A stretch of DNA of 30,180 nt from a virus, in IMG/VR virus record IMGVR_UViG_3300011416_000029, positions 1 through 30,180 of that record, one strand, 5' to 3'. The stretch's first letter is position 1. Each line of letters starts with the position of its first letter. The translations under genes were made by a program, and so were the position numbers. The notes under the pieces are model-generated. The model was given only the letters and a program-made list of their open reading frames with translations, did not search any database and was not told where the DNA came from. Below, one piece after another: positions 6,178-13,933 of this stretch.

Positions 6178-7649
6178 AACGCAAATTTTTAAAATTTCCA
6201 ACGCGGCCGGTAAGTTATTTACCAAAGATCCGCAGCCGTCGCCAACAAATCGGTGCCATCCGCCACAATATCGCGTACAAAAGTGATGGCGGGACGACAA
6301 CAACCACCGAAGATTTGACGGAAGCCGAAGCCATTGCCGCCATTGGAAAACAGGTGGACGACTTTCAAACCATGTTGGGCGAAAAAGCCGACGCCGCCGA
6401 ATTTGAAACGCTGAAAAAACAATTGGCGGATCTTCAAACCAATATCGGCAAGATGGAAGCGGCGCAAATTTCGGATTCCATTAAACGTATCAACGACGCC
6501 AACGAAAGTATCCACAAACAATTGGTGGAATTACAGGAAAAAGCGGCGGCCGAAAAAGAAAGCGGCACGGGCGGCAAGGGCAAAACAAAATCAATGTTTA
6601 CCACAAAGGACGTGGAAGATTTTGTAAAGGCCACGTTTGAAGATGGTAAGAAAACAAACAACAAAGCCGAAATCGTAATGAAAGCGCCGGAAATATTTTC
6701 GACGACGACGTTTTACATGGGCGGTGCCGGCACCGATATTTCGGCCGTTACCGGGCGTTTGGTGGATCCCGAATTACATTTCCGTAAAAGGAAAACCAAT
6801 ATAATTTTGGATTACATGAATATCCGGCCGATCAGCGTGCCGACGTTGGTTTACTTAATTAAAGTGGAAGATGGTACGGATCCCGATAGTTTGTCCGGCG
6901 ATAGCGGCGGCGCGGCATGGATCACGTGCGGCGAAGCAAAGCCAATGCGATCATTCCGGGTAACAACCGGCACGGCACAGGCAAAAAAGGTGGCCATATT
7001 TGGCACCGTGGAAGATTGTTTATTACAGGACGTGCCATCGCTTGAACGTTGGATCCGGGAAGATTTCATGGATGAAATGCGCGAAGAAATAAATAATGGA
7101 TTACTAAATAATAATCCTGCTGTTGATCCCGACGCGCCAATGGGACTAAAACAAAACGCGTCCCAATATATCGTTACGCCCGGATACAACAATAAGTTTA
7201 CCGCCAATACCACCAATTATATCGACCAATTAATTGCGGTATTTGCTATGATGCGGTATTACAAGGAACAAGCCGGGATGGCATTTGTTTCGTCCGATGT
7301 ATGGTACCAAATTTTACATTTAAAGGATACGCAACAACGTTACCAAAACCAAAATTTAGTGTACACGTCCACCAATGGCCAAATCTATATTGCCGGCGTG
7401 CAAGTGGTGGCCGTGGATGAAGAAGATGTGCCATCCACGCACGTATTGGTTATTGGTGCGGAATTAGGTTTTAAAATTTACGCATACGGCGCCATGGTGT
7501 TTGAACGTGGTTTAAACGGTGAAGATTTCCGGTATGACCGCACGTCGTTCCGTGGATATCAACGGTTTTTATCGTTCATCCCGGAAAACCGCGAAAAATC
7601 CGTGGTGTACGACACGTGGGCAAACATTAAAGCCGCAATCGAAGCGTAA
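6174..7649 (+). CDS. Major capsid protein (HK97 fold)
   Basis: A 491-residue protein. Residues about 45-130 form a charged, heptad-like coiled coil typical of the delta scaffolding domain (for example FETLKKQLADLQTNIGK). A Gly/Lys linker follows, and then the HK97-fold shell domain from about residue 145. The section with TAQAKKVAIFGTVEDCLLQD, SLERWIREDFMDEM and the late FVSSDVWYQILHLKD matches the usual order of spine helix, A-domain and P-domain. The protease just upstream probably cuts in the linker. The start codon overlaps the protease stop (ATGA). The protein forms the icosahedral shell. Confidence 0.9.
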   Translation: MKRKFLKFPTRPVSYLPKIRSRRQQIGAIRHNIAYKSDGGTTTTTEDLTEAEAIAAIGKQVDDFQTMLGEKADAAEFETLKKQLADLQTNIGKMEAAQISDSIKRINDANESIHKQLVELQEKAAAEKESGTGGKGKTKSMFTTKDVEDFVKATFEDGKKTNNKAEIVMKAPEIFSTTTFYMGGAGTDISAVTGRLVDPELHFRKRKTNIILDYMNIRPISVPTLVYLIKVEDGTDPDSLSGDSGGAAWITCGEAKPMRSFRVTTGTAQAKKVAIFGTVEDCLLQDVPSLERWIREDFMDEMREEINNGLLNNNPAVDPDAPMGLKQNASQYIVTPGYNNKFTANTTNYIDQLIAVFAMMRYYKEQAGMAFVSSDVWYQILHLKDTQQRYQNQNLVYTSTNGQIYIAGVQVVAVDEEDVPSTHVLVIGAELGFKIYAYGAMVFERGLNGEDFRYDRTSFRGYQRFLSFIPENREKSVVYDTWANIKAAIEA

Positions 7650-7685
7650 ATCCGCCCGATCGATGCCATTTAAAAATCAACCATA

Positions 7686-7931
7686 ATGAACAACAAGGAA
7701 AAAAACACGCGGATCGTTACGTTTAAAGAAGATTACCAAAGCGCGCCCGGCAAACTTCAAACCGTGCCGGAAACGATTTACCGTAAAGGATCCACGCACG
7801 CCATCCATTATTCGATTGTAAAGAAGTTGGAAGCAAAGGGCGTAAAAATGGACGTGCGCAAACACGATCCGGAACCGATCATAAAGCGTTTGAAAGCTGA
7901 AAAAAAGGCAAATCAAATAAGTGCTAAATGA
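7686..7931 (+). CDS. Small basic protein in the head-connector region, hypothetical
   Basis: An 81-residue, Lys-rich protein (IVTFKEDYQSAPGKLQTVPE, IHYSIVKKLEAKGVKMDV) with a basic C-terminal helix. No family is assigned. Its place directly behind the capsid gene is where phages of this type carry head decoration, stabilisation or connector proteins, so a virion role is likely from context only. It overlaps the next gene by four bases (ATGA). Confidence 0.65.
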   Translation: MNNKEKNTRIVTFKEDYQSAPGKLQTVPETIYRKGSTHAIHYSIVKKLEAKGVKMDVRKHDPEPIIKRLKAEKKANQISAK

Positions 7932-8506
7932 TTATCGACGAAACATATTTCCGTAATAAAACCAATTTACCACAAACCGGAAACACGGAAGGTTTGGACG
8001 ACGTGTTGGCATTTATCAACCAATATGAACCCGAATATTTACAATGTGTTTTAGGGTACAATTTGTGGCAATTGTTTGTTACCGGTACGGATGGATCCGG
8101 CGCCATCGATCAACGATGGACGGGTTTATTAAGTGGCGGCACGTTCACGCAAAACGGTTGTACTTACCGTTGGCCGGGATTTGCCGCCAAACCGTCGCCG
8201 ATTGCGCAGTATGTTTTTTATCATTACGTCGATAACCGGATTTCGGATTTTGTTTTGATCGGCACCGTTGCGTCCACAACCGATAACAACCGGAATGTGG
8301 CAAGCGTGGATCGCATGGTGGACGCGTGGAATAGGATGGTAGATTTAAACAATTTATTAAAGGGATTTTTAACGGCCAACGGTACCGTGTATCCGGAGTG
8401 GCAAATTTGCAATTATCCGAATTATTGCGAATGTGGCTGCACTTGCCACGACGACCATGGCGGATGCGGTGATTTGTTCAAAAAAATAAATTCATTGGGG
8501 TTATGA
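7928..8506 (+). CDS. Probable head-tail connector (DUF6712-like) with a cysteine-rich tail
   Basis: A 192-residue protein. The opening MIIDETYFRNKTNLPQTGNT, the helical part around FINQYEPEYLQCVLGYNLWQ and the stretch AQYVFYHYVDNRISDF resemble Bacteroidota phage adaptor proteins that sit on the portal ring. That family assignment is from memory of its pattern. The gene lies after the capsid gene and before the neck protein, as expected. The unusual part is the C-terminus: six cysteines and two histidines between residues 161 and 180 (CECGCTCHDDHGGC), which could bind zinc or form disulfides. It overlaps the next gene by four bases. Confidence 0.65.
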   Translation: MIIDETYFRNKTNLPQTGNTEGLDDVLAFINQYEPEYLQCVLGYNLWQLFVTGTDGSGAIDQRWTGLLSGGTFTQNGCTYRWPGFAAKPSPIAQYVFYHYVDNRISDFVLIGTVASTTDNNRNVASVDRMVDAWNRMVDLNNLLKGFLTANGTVYPEWQICNYPNYCECGCTCHDDHGGCGDLFKKINSLGL

Positions 8507-9066
8507 TCGCACCGGTACGCATAGTGGATATAATGGACGGCATGGTTGCAAAAACAAGCGCCACCGTATTACCCGCGTTGCAAACCGTGGATCCGATGAT
8601 TACCGGCGTACATTATCAATACGGCCATTACAACGACGTAAAAGAAAGGTTACTACAAAAGGGTAAAACGGATCGGCCAAACCGGTATCCGTTAATCGTT
8701 TTGTTTGAAGATTTCCGCGTATTGAATGGGCGGCCGGGATTGTTCGGTGTGGCGGACGTAAAAATTATGGTTTTACATTTAAGTCGTAAGGATATTACGC
8801 GGCCGCAACGCGAAACCAATGTATTTAAAACGGTGTTGGTACCGATATATGACGCGTTTATGTACCAATTATGGGTATCCGGGTTGTTTATGCAATACGG
8901 AAGATTTGAACACGCGCGGATCGATCGGCCGCATTGGGGCGATCCGGCATTGTACGGTAACGCCGGGTATTTGTTCGACGAAATTTTGGATGGGATCGAA
9001 ATAGCGGATTTGCAATTGGTAACTTATTTAAATAATTGCGTAAATTTTAAAACATGGAAGGTCTAA
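8503..9066 (+). CDS. Probable neck or tail-completion protein
   Basis: A 187-residue protein with an N-terminal helix and a beta-rich middle (NRYPLIVLFEDFRV, VADVKIMVLHLSRKDIT), then a helix and a closing strand. The position between a head-tail connector and the tail tube gene is that of tail terminator or completion proteins, and the beta-alpha arrangement would suit that fold. No diagnostic motif is seen, so the role is inferred from gene order. Its 3' end overlaps the tail tube gene by 13 bases. Confidence 0.6.
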   Translation: MIAPVRIVDIMDGMVAKTSATVLPALQTVDPMITGVHYQYGHYNDVKERLLQKGKTDRPNRYPLIVLFEDFRVLNGRPGLFGVADVKIMVLHLSRKDITRPQRETNVFKTVLVPIYDAFMYQLWVSGLFMQYGRFEHARIDRPHWGDPALYGNAGYLFDEILDGIEIADLQLVTYLNNCVNFKTWKV

Positions 9067-10010
9067 ACAAAATTTTTTGCGGATCCGACGTTCGTAATAC
9101 GGGTATTTGCGAATGTTTTTTTGATCCCAAATTAATCATCGGCGCAATATACACGCCGAAAAATAAAGTATTTACGGCGGACGAACTATCGGACGCCAAC
9201 ATTGCCGACACATTAACCGACGCGACGATGGCGCCGGAAGGTGAACGTATTTACCCGTTTCAACCATTTGAAGCCATCACCGATAACACGGAAGATCCAA
9301 CCCGGCAAACGTTCGGGTATGGTACCGTAAAAACAGTACGCGAAGGGAAATACAATTGGGCATTTCAGTTTATTCAGGGTGGACTAAATTTATCCAATGC
9401 GTTGCGTACGTTCAATGGACTAATCGGTAAGTTTAATGTAATATTTATCGAAAGCGGCAACACGTTAATCGGTACGTCCCGCAAGGACGTAAACGGCGAA
9501 TGGGGACTCGCCGGTGTGCCAATGAGTGATATTTATACGCGGCCATGGCGTCCATCGGATGGCACCAACGTTACAAATTACACCACCGAATTTTCATTCG
9601 ATCCCGTGTACATTAACGAAGCCATCGCATTTAAACGCGTTGGCACCGACGCGTATATTTTAAACCAACTCGCCGGGTTGGAAGATATCAAATTAACCAT
9701 TATTTCGGTGGCCGGATCAACGGCCAACGTAACGGCGGAAACCGATTGCGGATCAACCGATATGTATGATTTGTATAAAACGGAATTGTCCGGATTAACG
9801 GCGTGGAAAGCGTTTACGGCGGCCGGTGCGGTTAAGACCATTTCGACCGTTACGGCCAACGATACGACCAAATCGTGGGCGTTGGCGTCGTCCACACCGT
9901 TTGCGGATGGCGATACCGTCGAACTATCGGCGCCGACCGTTTTAGCCAACCCGCCAATTAATATTGTTGGATACGAAAGCGTAAAAGCCACCGTGGATTT
10001 AGGATCGTAA
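9054..10010 (+). CDS. Probable major tail tube protein
   Basis: A 318-residue, beta-rich protein rich in Thr, Ala, Gly and Asn. It lies between the neck gene and the gene pair ahead of the tape measure, the standard place for the tube protein. In such phages it stacks as rings around the tape measure. Residues 1-205 probably form the tube domain. Residues about 210-318, with repeated Thr/Val strands (LTIISVAGSTANVTAET, VKTISTVTANDTTKSWALAS), look like an additional Ig-like or surface domain. The ATG at 9054 overlaps the preceding gene. It is followed by a weak hairpin at 10042-10070. Confidence 0.7.
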   Translation: MEGLNKIFCGSDVRNTGICECFFDPKLIIGAIYTPKNKVFTADELSDANIADTLTDATMAPEGERIYPFQPFEAITDNTEDPTRQTFGYGTVKTVREGKYNWAFQFIQGGLNLSNALRTFNGLIGKFNVIFIESGNTLIGTSRKDVNGEWGLAGVPMSDIYTRPWRPSDGTNVTNYTTEFSFDPVYINEAIAFKRVGTDAYILNQLAGLEDIKLTIISVAGSTANVTAETDCGSTDMYDLYKTELSGLTAWKAFTAAGAVKTISTVTANDTTKSWALASSTPFADGDTVELSAPTVLANPPINIVGYESVKATVDLGS

Positions 10011-10041
10011 AATTTGTCGGCGTGGATTTTTATTTAGGATT

Positions 10042-10070
10042 GGGGCGGCGCCGTAACGCCGTCCCATTTT
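10042..10070 (+). terminator. Weak hairpin, possible attenuator after the tail tube gene
   Basis: A 9-bp stem (10042-10050 with 10057-10065, one G-T wobble) and a 6-base loop are followed by only four T. It lies in the longest gap of the structural operon and could lower expression of downstream tail genes relative to the abundant tube and capsid proteins. Confidence 0.45.
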
Positions 10071-10076
10071 AATATT

Positions 10077-10490
10077 ATGACAACGGCGCACGATATGTTG
10101 GTGAAGTTGGAAGCCTTAAACATTCCATCGATAATGGTTAAATCCATACAGGATACCGACGACGAAATTATTGCATTGCAGCGTGGGCAATTGTCGTTGG
10201 GTTTAATGAGTACCGGCCAGTATTTGCCGCATTATTCGTGGCGATCCATTGAATGGTATGGCAAACCCGACACGCCGATAAAGTTGTACGACACCGGCGC
10301 GTTTTACGCCGGGATCCGGGTGGACGTGCGGCAAGATATTTTTATTATCAATAGCGTGGATTCAAAAAATACGATGCTGAAAAACCGGTACACCGAAGAT
10401 ATTTTCGGATTGGCCGATGCAGCATTAAAACAATATTTACAATCGTTGCGACCGGTGTTTATTAATTCAATTACACGTGGATTGTTATAA
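10077..10490 (+). CDS. Conserved-looking tail-region protein, function unknown
   Basis: A 137-residue protein with an N-terminal helix (AHDMLVKLEALNIPSIMVKS) and a central IKLYDTGAFYAGIRVDVRQD followed by INSVDSKNTMLKNRYTEDIF. I believe the LYDTGAFY and SKN-ML motifs recur in Bacteroidota phages, but I know no experimentally defined role. It lies between the tail tube and tape measure genes, where tail assembly chaperones are normally encoded. Its sequence does not look like one that I recognise. Confidence 0.65.
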   Translation: MTTAHDMLVKLEALNIPSIMVKSIQDTDDEIIALQRGQLSLGLMSTGQYLPHYSWRSIEWYGKPDTPIKLYDTGAFYAGIRVDVRQDIFIINSVDSKNTMLKNRYTEDIFGLADAALKQYLQSLRPVFINSITRGLL

Positions 10491-10497
10491 TACTAAA

Positions 10498-11073
10498 ATG
10501 GTACCGTTTATCGGTTGGTTGTTGCAGGAAACGCCGCGCCCGGATTATTGGGACGACCTATATGCGGAATACATTTCGTTAAGGGAAAACAAAAGTAGTT
10601 TGTACATTTTGGGATTGGTAAAAGAAATATCGTTTTTAAAAGCTAAATACCAAATCGTGCAACAATGTTGTACGATGATGATGGTTTGTTTTACGTCCGT
10701 GTTGATCGCGCAGTACGAAGAAGTAAAAGATATTTTACGCCAATACAATTATCGCCACCCGTTTCCCATGGATAACGAAGTAAATTTTTCCCGCGATATC
10801 CGCGCCGTCCTATCGGCGAATAAAAAAACAATAACAACGTGGCAACGAAAGGAACAAGAGTTAAACGAATACCAACAAAAGCACGATGGCAAGGGATGGG
10901 ATAAAAAAGGATTTTACGTGTGGGCGATTACGTTGGGTGAACATCAGGGGTACCGCGTGGATTTAGAAATTACGACCGTGGCGGAGTGGTGCCAATTATT
11001 AAACCAATACGAAAAATATTGCGAAGTTGTAAACGCGCAACAAAATTCCAAACAATATGGCAAGCGCAAATAG
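10498..11073 (+). CDS. Tail-region helical protein directly upstream of the tape measure
   Basis: A 191-residue protein from the ATG at 10498. A GTG at 10477 in the same frame would add seven residues and overlap the previous gene by 14 bases. It contains an N-terminal MVPFIGWLLQETPRPDYWDD, then mainly helices, including the hydrophobic CCTMMMVCFTSVLIAQYEEV that may be a buried or membrane-like helix. The C-terminus is charged and Gln/Asn-rich. By position it could be a tail assembly chaperone, but no frameshift site of the usual -1 type is seen. It overlaps the tape measure gene by 17 bases. Confidence 0.6.
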   Translation: MVPFIGWLLQETPRPDYWDDLYAEYISLRENKSSLYILGLVKEISFLKAKYQIVQQCCTMMMVCFTSVLIAQYEEVKDILRQYNYRHPFPMDNEVNFSRDIRAVLSANKKTITTWQRKEQELNEYQQKHDGKGWDKKGFYVWAITLGEHQGYRVDLEITTVAEWCQLLNQYEKYCEVVNAQQNSKQYGKRK

Positions 11074-13933
11074 GATCGATTCGATATACGACGTGGCGGC
11101 CATTGCGGCCGAACAAGCGAAGGTCGAAGCCATGGTAAAAGAAACCATCGGGTACATTCGCGAAGCCCGGAAAGTTAGTATCGATTTAAATATTAACACC
11201 AAAGATTTTGCGAAGTACCAACAACTAATAAATGATTTAGAAAAAAAATTACAGTCATTAACGAAAGCCGTGGACGCGTCCACCAAATCGTCCACCTTAC
11301 TTGCCAAACAAAAAGAAGCCGAAGCCAAAGCCATGTTGGCGCAAACCAAAGCAACCGTGGCGGCAACGAAAGAAACGGAACGGCAAGCGGCGGCGACTAA
11401 AAAGGCAGCCGACGCAGCCACCGAAGCGCAGCGACCATATAAGCAACTTGCCATGGCGTTTCAAGCGGCGGCCAAACACGCGCAAGATTTGGCCGTACAA
11501 TACGGGATGCAAGATAAACGCGCGCAAGCGGCGGCCAAATCCGCCAACGCATTAAACGACCGGTTAAAAGCCATCGACGCGTCGGTGGGCAATCACCAAC
11601 GAAACGTTGGTAATTATAGCAGCGCAATAAGCGGCGTGGGCGATAAATTAAAAGGATTGGGTTTGCAACTCGCCGCGTTTGCCGGGTTGGGATCCTTTTT
11701 TTCGGGTGCCATCGACGAATTTATTTCGATGGACAAAAACGTGCGAATGTTACAGAACACGTTAAAAAATTTAGGCGTCCCGGAAGCGTTTGCGCGCATG
11801 GAAGATAGTGCCAATAAACTTGCAACTCAATTTACGTATTTGGATAACGATGATTTGTTACAGACGTTTAACCAACTCGCCATTTACGGGAAATTAACGG
11901 AAGATCAAATAAACGAATTGATCCCGGTGATTATCGATTTCGCGGCGGCAAGTGGGCAAGATTTGGCCGGTGCGACAACGACGATAATAAAAGCATTGGA
12001 AGGGAATGGCAAAGCATTAAAGGAATACGGCATAAACATTAAGGATGCCAAAACAACGTCCGAAGCGTTTGGCGTTGTAATGGATCAGTTGGCGCCAAAG
12101 GTGGAAGGAGTGGGACAAGCGTTTGCCGATAGTGCCGCCGGCGGGTTGGCGTCGGCGCGGCAAGAGTTAAAAAATTTACAGGAAGAAGTAGGCGGCCGGT
12201 TGGTACCCGTGTTGGCGACGTTAATGGGTTGGCTTAACAAAATACTAATCGGTTTAAACTACATCGGCGAAAGCGTTGGCGGCGTTTTGGAAAATTTAAA
12301 AAATATTTTCACCGGTGATTTTTCAACCGGCACACGCGAAGCCGCCGAAACAATGGCGCGGATTGAACAAGCCGCCGGCAAGGGACTTGCCAAAACCGCG
12401 ATGGAAGGTAAAAGCGCCGGCGAAGCCATCGACGAACTAAACAAAAAGTTAGTCGATTTCCAAAGATTGGAAAAAATAGGTAAGACGGACAAAACGGGAC
12501 TTATCACCGTGGAAGAGTTCCAACGCTATCAAAAACAAATACGGGTTACGCGCATTGCACTTGCCGAATTATACAAGATGCAAGCCGGCGACACCGGCGG
12601 CACGTTGGGCGGTGGCGATCCAAACAAACCATTAACCACCGGTGCCGCGCCAAAGGGTCGCGATTTGGTAGAAGCAAATAAAAAAGCGGCGCACGATATC
12701 GCCAAAACTAATATGGAAATGGCGGCCGACGCGCAAGGTTTCATATTAGGTAATGAACAAGAAAGTTACGCGAAGCGTATGCAAGCGGCGGTCGAATTTG
12801 CACGACTTAAAAAAGATATCATCGATTTGGATGCGGAATACGAAAAAAATATTAAGGGCAAAACCGAAACCGAAAAATCGGCCATCGATGCGGACGCCGC
12901 CAAAAAACGTGTGGATCTTGAACGCAGCGTACACGATCAAATAAACGCCATCGAAATAAAAGCGCGCGACCGGCGCCAAAAAGAATTGGACGACGCGCAG
13001 AAAAAAACCGATCAGGATTTTGCCGATATGCGCAGCGCCGGCGATGAAGTATTGGACGCCGATATTGCTAAAAATAACAAAGCATTAAAAACAAAATCCG
13101 ACGATCAGAAAAAAGCCGATGAAATAGAAAAAGAATTAATCGAACGTCGCCATGAATACGAAAAACAATTGGCGATGGAAGTAAATGGATTTTTGTTTGA
13201 CCTATTTACCAACCGGATCGACGCGGAAAAAAATTTGATCGAAGAACAAATCGATATGTTGGAATTGCAAAAGCAAAAAGAAATCGAAGTGGCCGACCAA
13301 ACCATTGTAAACGCCGAAGAAAAAGCGGCGGCCATTGCCGTTATCGAAGCACGCGCGCAAGCCAAACGGGAACAATTGGAACTAAGGCAAAAACAATTGG
13401 ATCAGAAAAAAGCGCGATACGAAAAAGCGCGTGCCGTGGCAGAAATCGCGCAGGGTACCGCCATTGCCGTCGTGGGCGCGTTGGGTGCCAAACCATGGGG
13501 CGCGCAAAACATCGCATTGGCGGCCGTCGTGGGCGCGTTGGGTGCGGTGCAGATCGCGCGCGTACTCGCGCAGCCCATTCCGAAGTACGCACACGGTACG
13601 GAAGGGCATGGCGGCGGACTTGCCATCGTTGGTGATGGTGGAAGATCCGAAGGTGTATTATTGCCGGACGGATCCATTTACCGCACGCCATCCACGGGTA
13701 CGTTGGTAGATTTGCCACGTGGCGCAAAAGTGTTTCCCGATTTTGATACCATGGGATCCGGCCGGGTAAACGTGCAATCCATCGATACCACCGAAGCGTT
13801 AAAGCGTGGATTTGGGCAAGTGGTTGGAGCCATTAAGCGGATCCCGCAACCACTAATCCGCGCCGAAAGGGCGTACACGGTGGCCATGCGTACCGGGTCA
13901 AATTTTAGGAACTACATTAACCGAAGCATTTGA
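11057..13933 (+). CDS. Tape measure protein
   Basis: A 958-residue protein, the longest in the window. It sets tail length, occupies the tail tube, and is normally ejected into the host. Signs are long Lys/Glu/Ala-rich coiled coils (residues about 1-190 and 540-800), a hydrophobic Gly/Ala middle (about 195-330), and a C-terminal hydrophobic hairpin with two copies of AVVGALGA. After that comes a Gly/His-rich segment (YAHGTEGHGGGLAIVGDGG), a pattern common at the end of tape measures. No lysozyme or peptidase domain is visible. At roughly 0.15 nm per residue, a tail of about 140 nm would be expected. The stop overlaps the TTG of the next gene. Confidence 0.9.
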   Translation: MASANRIDSIYDVAAIAAEQAKVEAMVKETIGYIREARKVSIDLNINTKDFAKYQQLINDLEKKLQSLTKAVDASTKSSTLLAKQKEAEAKAMLAQTKATVAATKETERQAAATKKAADAATEAQRPYKQLAMAFQAAAKHAQDLAVQYGMQDKRAQAAAKSANALNDRLKAIDASVGNHQRNVGNYSSAISGVGDKLKGLGLQLAAFAGLGSFFSGAIDEFISMDKNVRMLQNTLKNLGVPEAFARMEDSANKLATQFTYLDNDDLLQTFNQLAIYGKLTEDQINELIPVIIDFAAASGQDLAGATTTIIKALEGNGKALKEYGINIKDAKTTSEAFGVVMDQLAPKVEGVGQAFADSAAGGLASARQELKNLQEEVGGRLVPVLATLMGWLNKILIGLNYIGESVGGVLENLKNIFTGDFSTGTREAAETMARIEQAAGKGLAKTAMEGKSAGEAIDELNKKLVDFQRLEKIGKTDKTGLITVEEFQRYQKQIRVTRIALAELYKMQAGDTGGTLGGGDPNKPLTTGAAPKGRDLVEANKKAAHDIAKTNMEMAADAQGFILGNEQESYAKRMQAAVEFARLKKDIIDLDAEYEKNIKGKTETEKSAIDADAAKKRVDLERSVHDQINAIEIKARDRRQKELDDAQKKTDQDFADMRSAGDEVLDADIAKNNKALKTKSDDQKKADEIEKELIERRHEYEKQLAMEVNGFLFDLFTNRIDAEKNLIEEQIDMLELQKQKEIEVADQTIVNAEEKAAAIAVIEARAQAKREQLELRQKQLDQKKARYEKARAVAEIAQGTAIAVVGALGAKPWGAQNIALAAVVGALGAVQIARVLAQPIPKYAHGTEGHGGGLAIVGDGGRSEGVLLPDGSIYRTPSTGTLVDLPRGAKVFPDFDTMGSGRVNVQSIDTTEALKRGFGQVVGAIKRIPQPLIRAERAYTVAMRTGSNFRNYINRSI
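13466..13545 (+). repeat. 23-bp exact direct repeat inside the tape measure gene
   Basis: The same 23 bases occur at 13466-13488 and 13523-13545, a 57-base period (19 codons). Both encode AVVGALGA in the C-terminal hydrophobic region, so a small in-frame duplication is likely. Confidence 0.8.

Noticed and set aside
10013-10042. Promoter inside the tail operon (TTTG, 18 bases, TAGGATTG)
   Set aside because: The -7 box has a mismatch in a key position, the spacer is short, and the site overlaps the hairpin after the tail tube gene.
10429-10500. Programmed frameshift joining the two genes ahead of the tape measure
   Set aside because: The frames overlap, but joining them would need a +1 (or -2) shift and there is no usual slippery heptamer. 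Both proteins also have plausible own starts.
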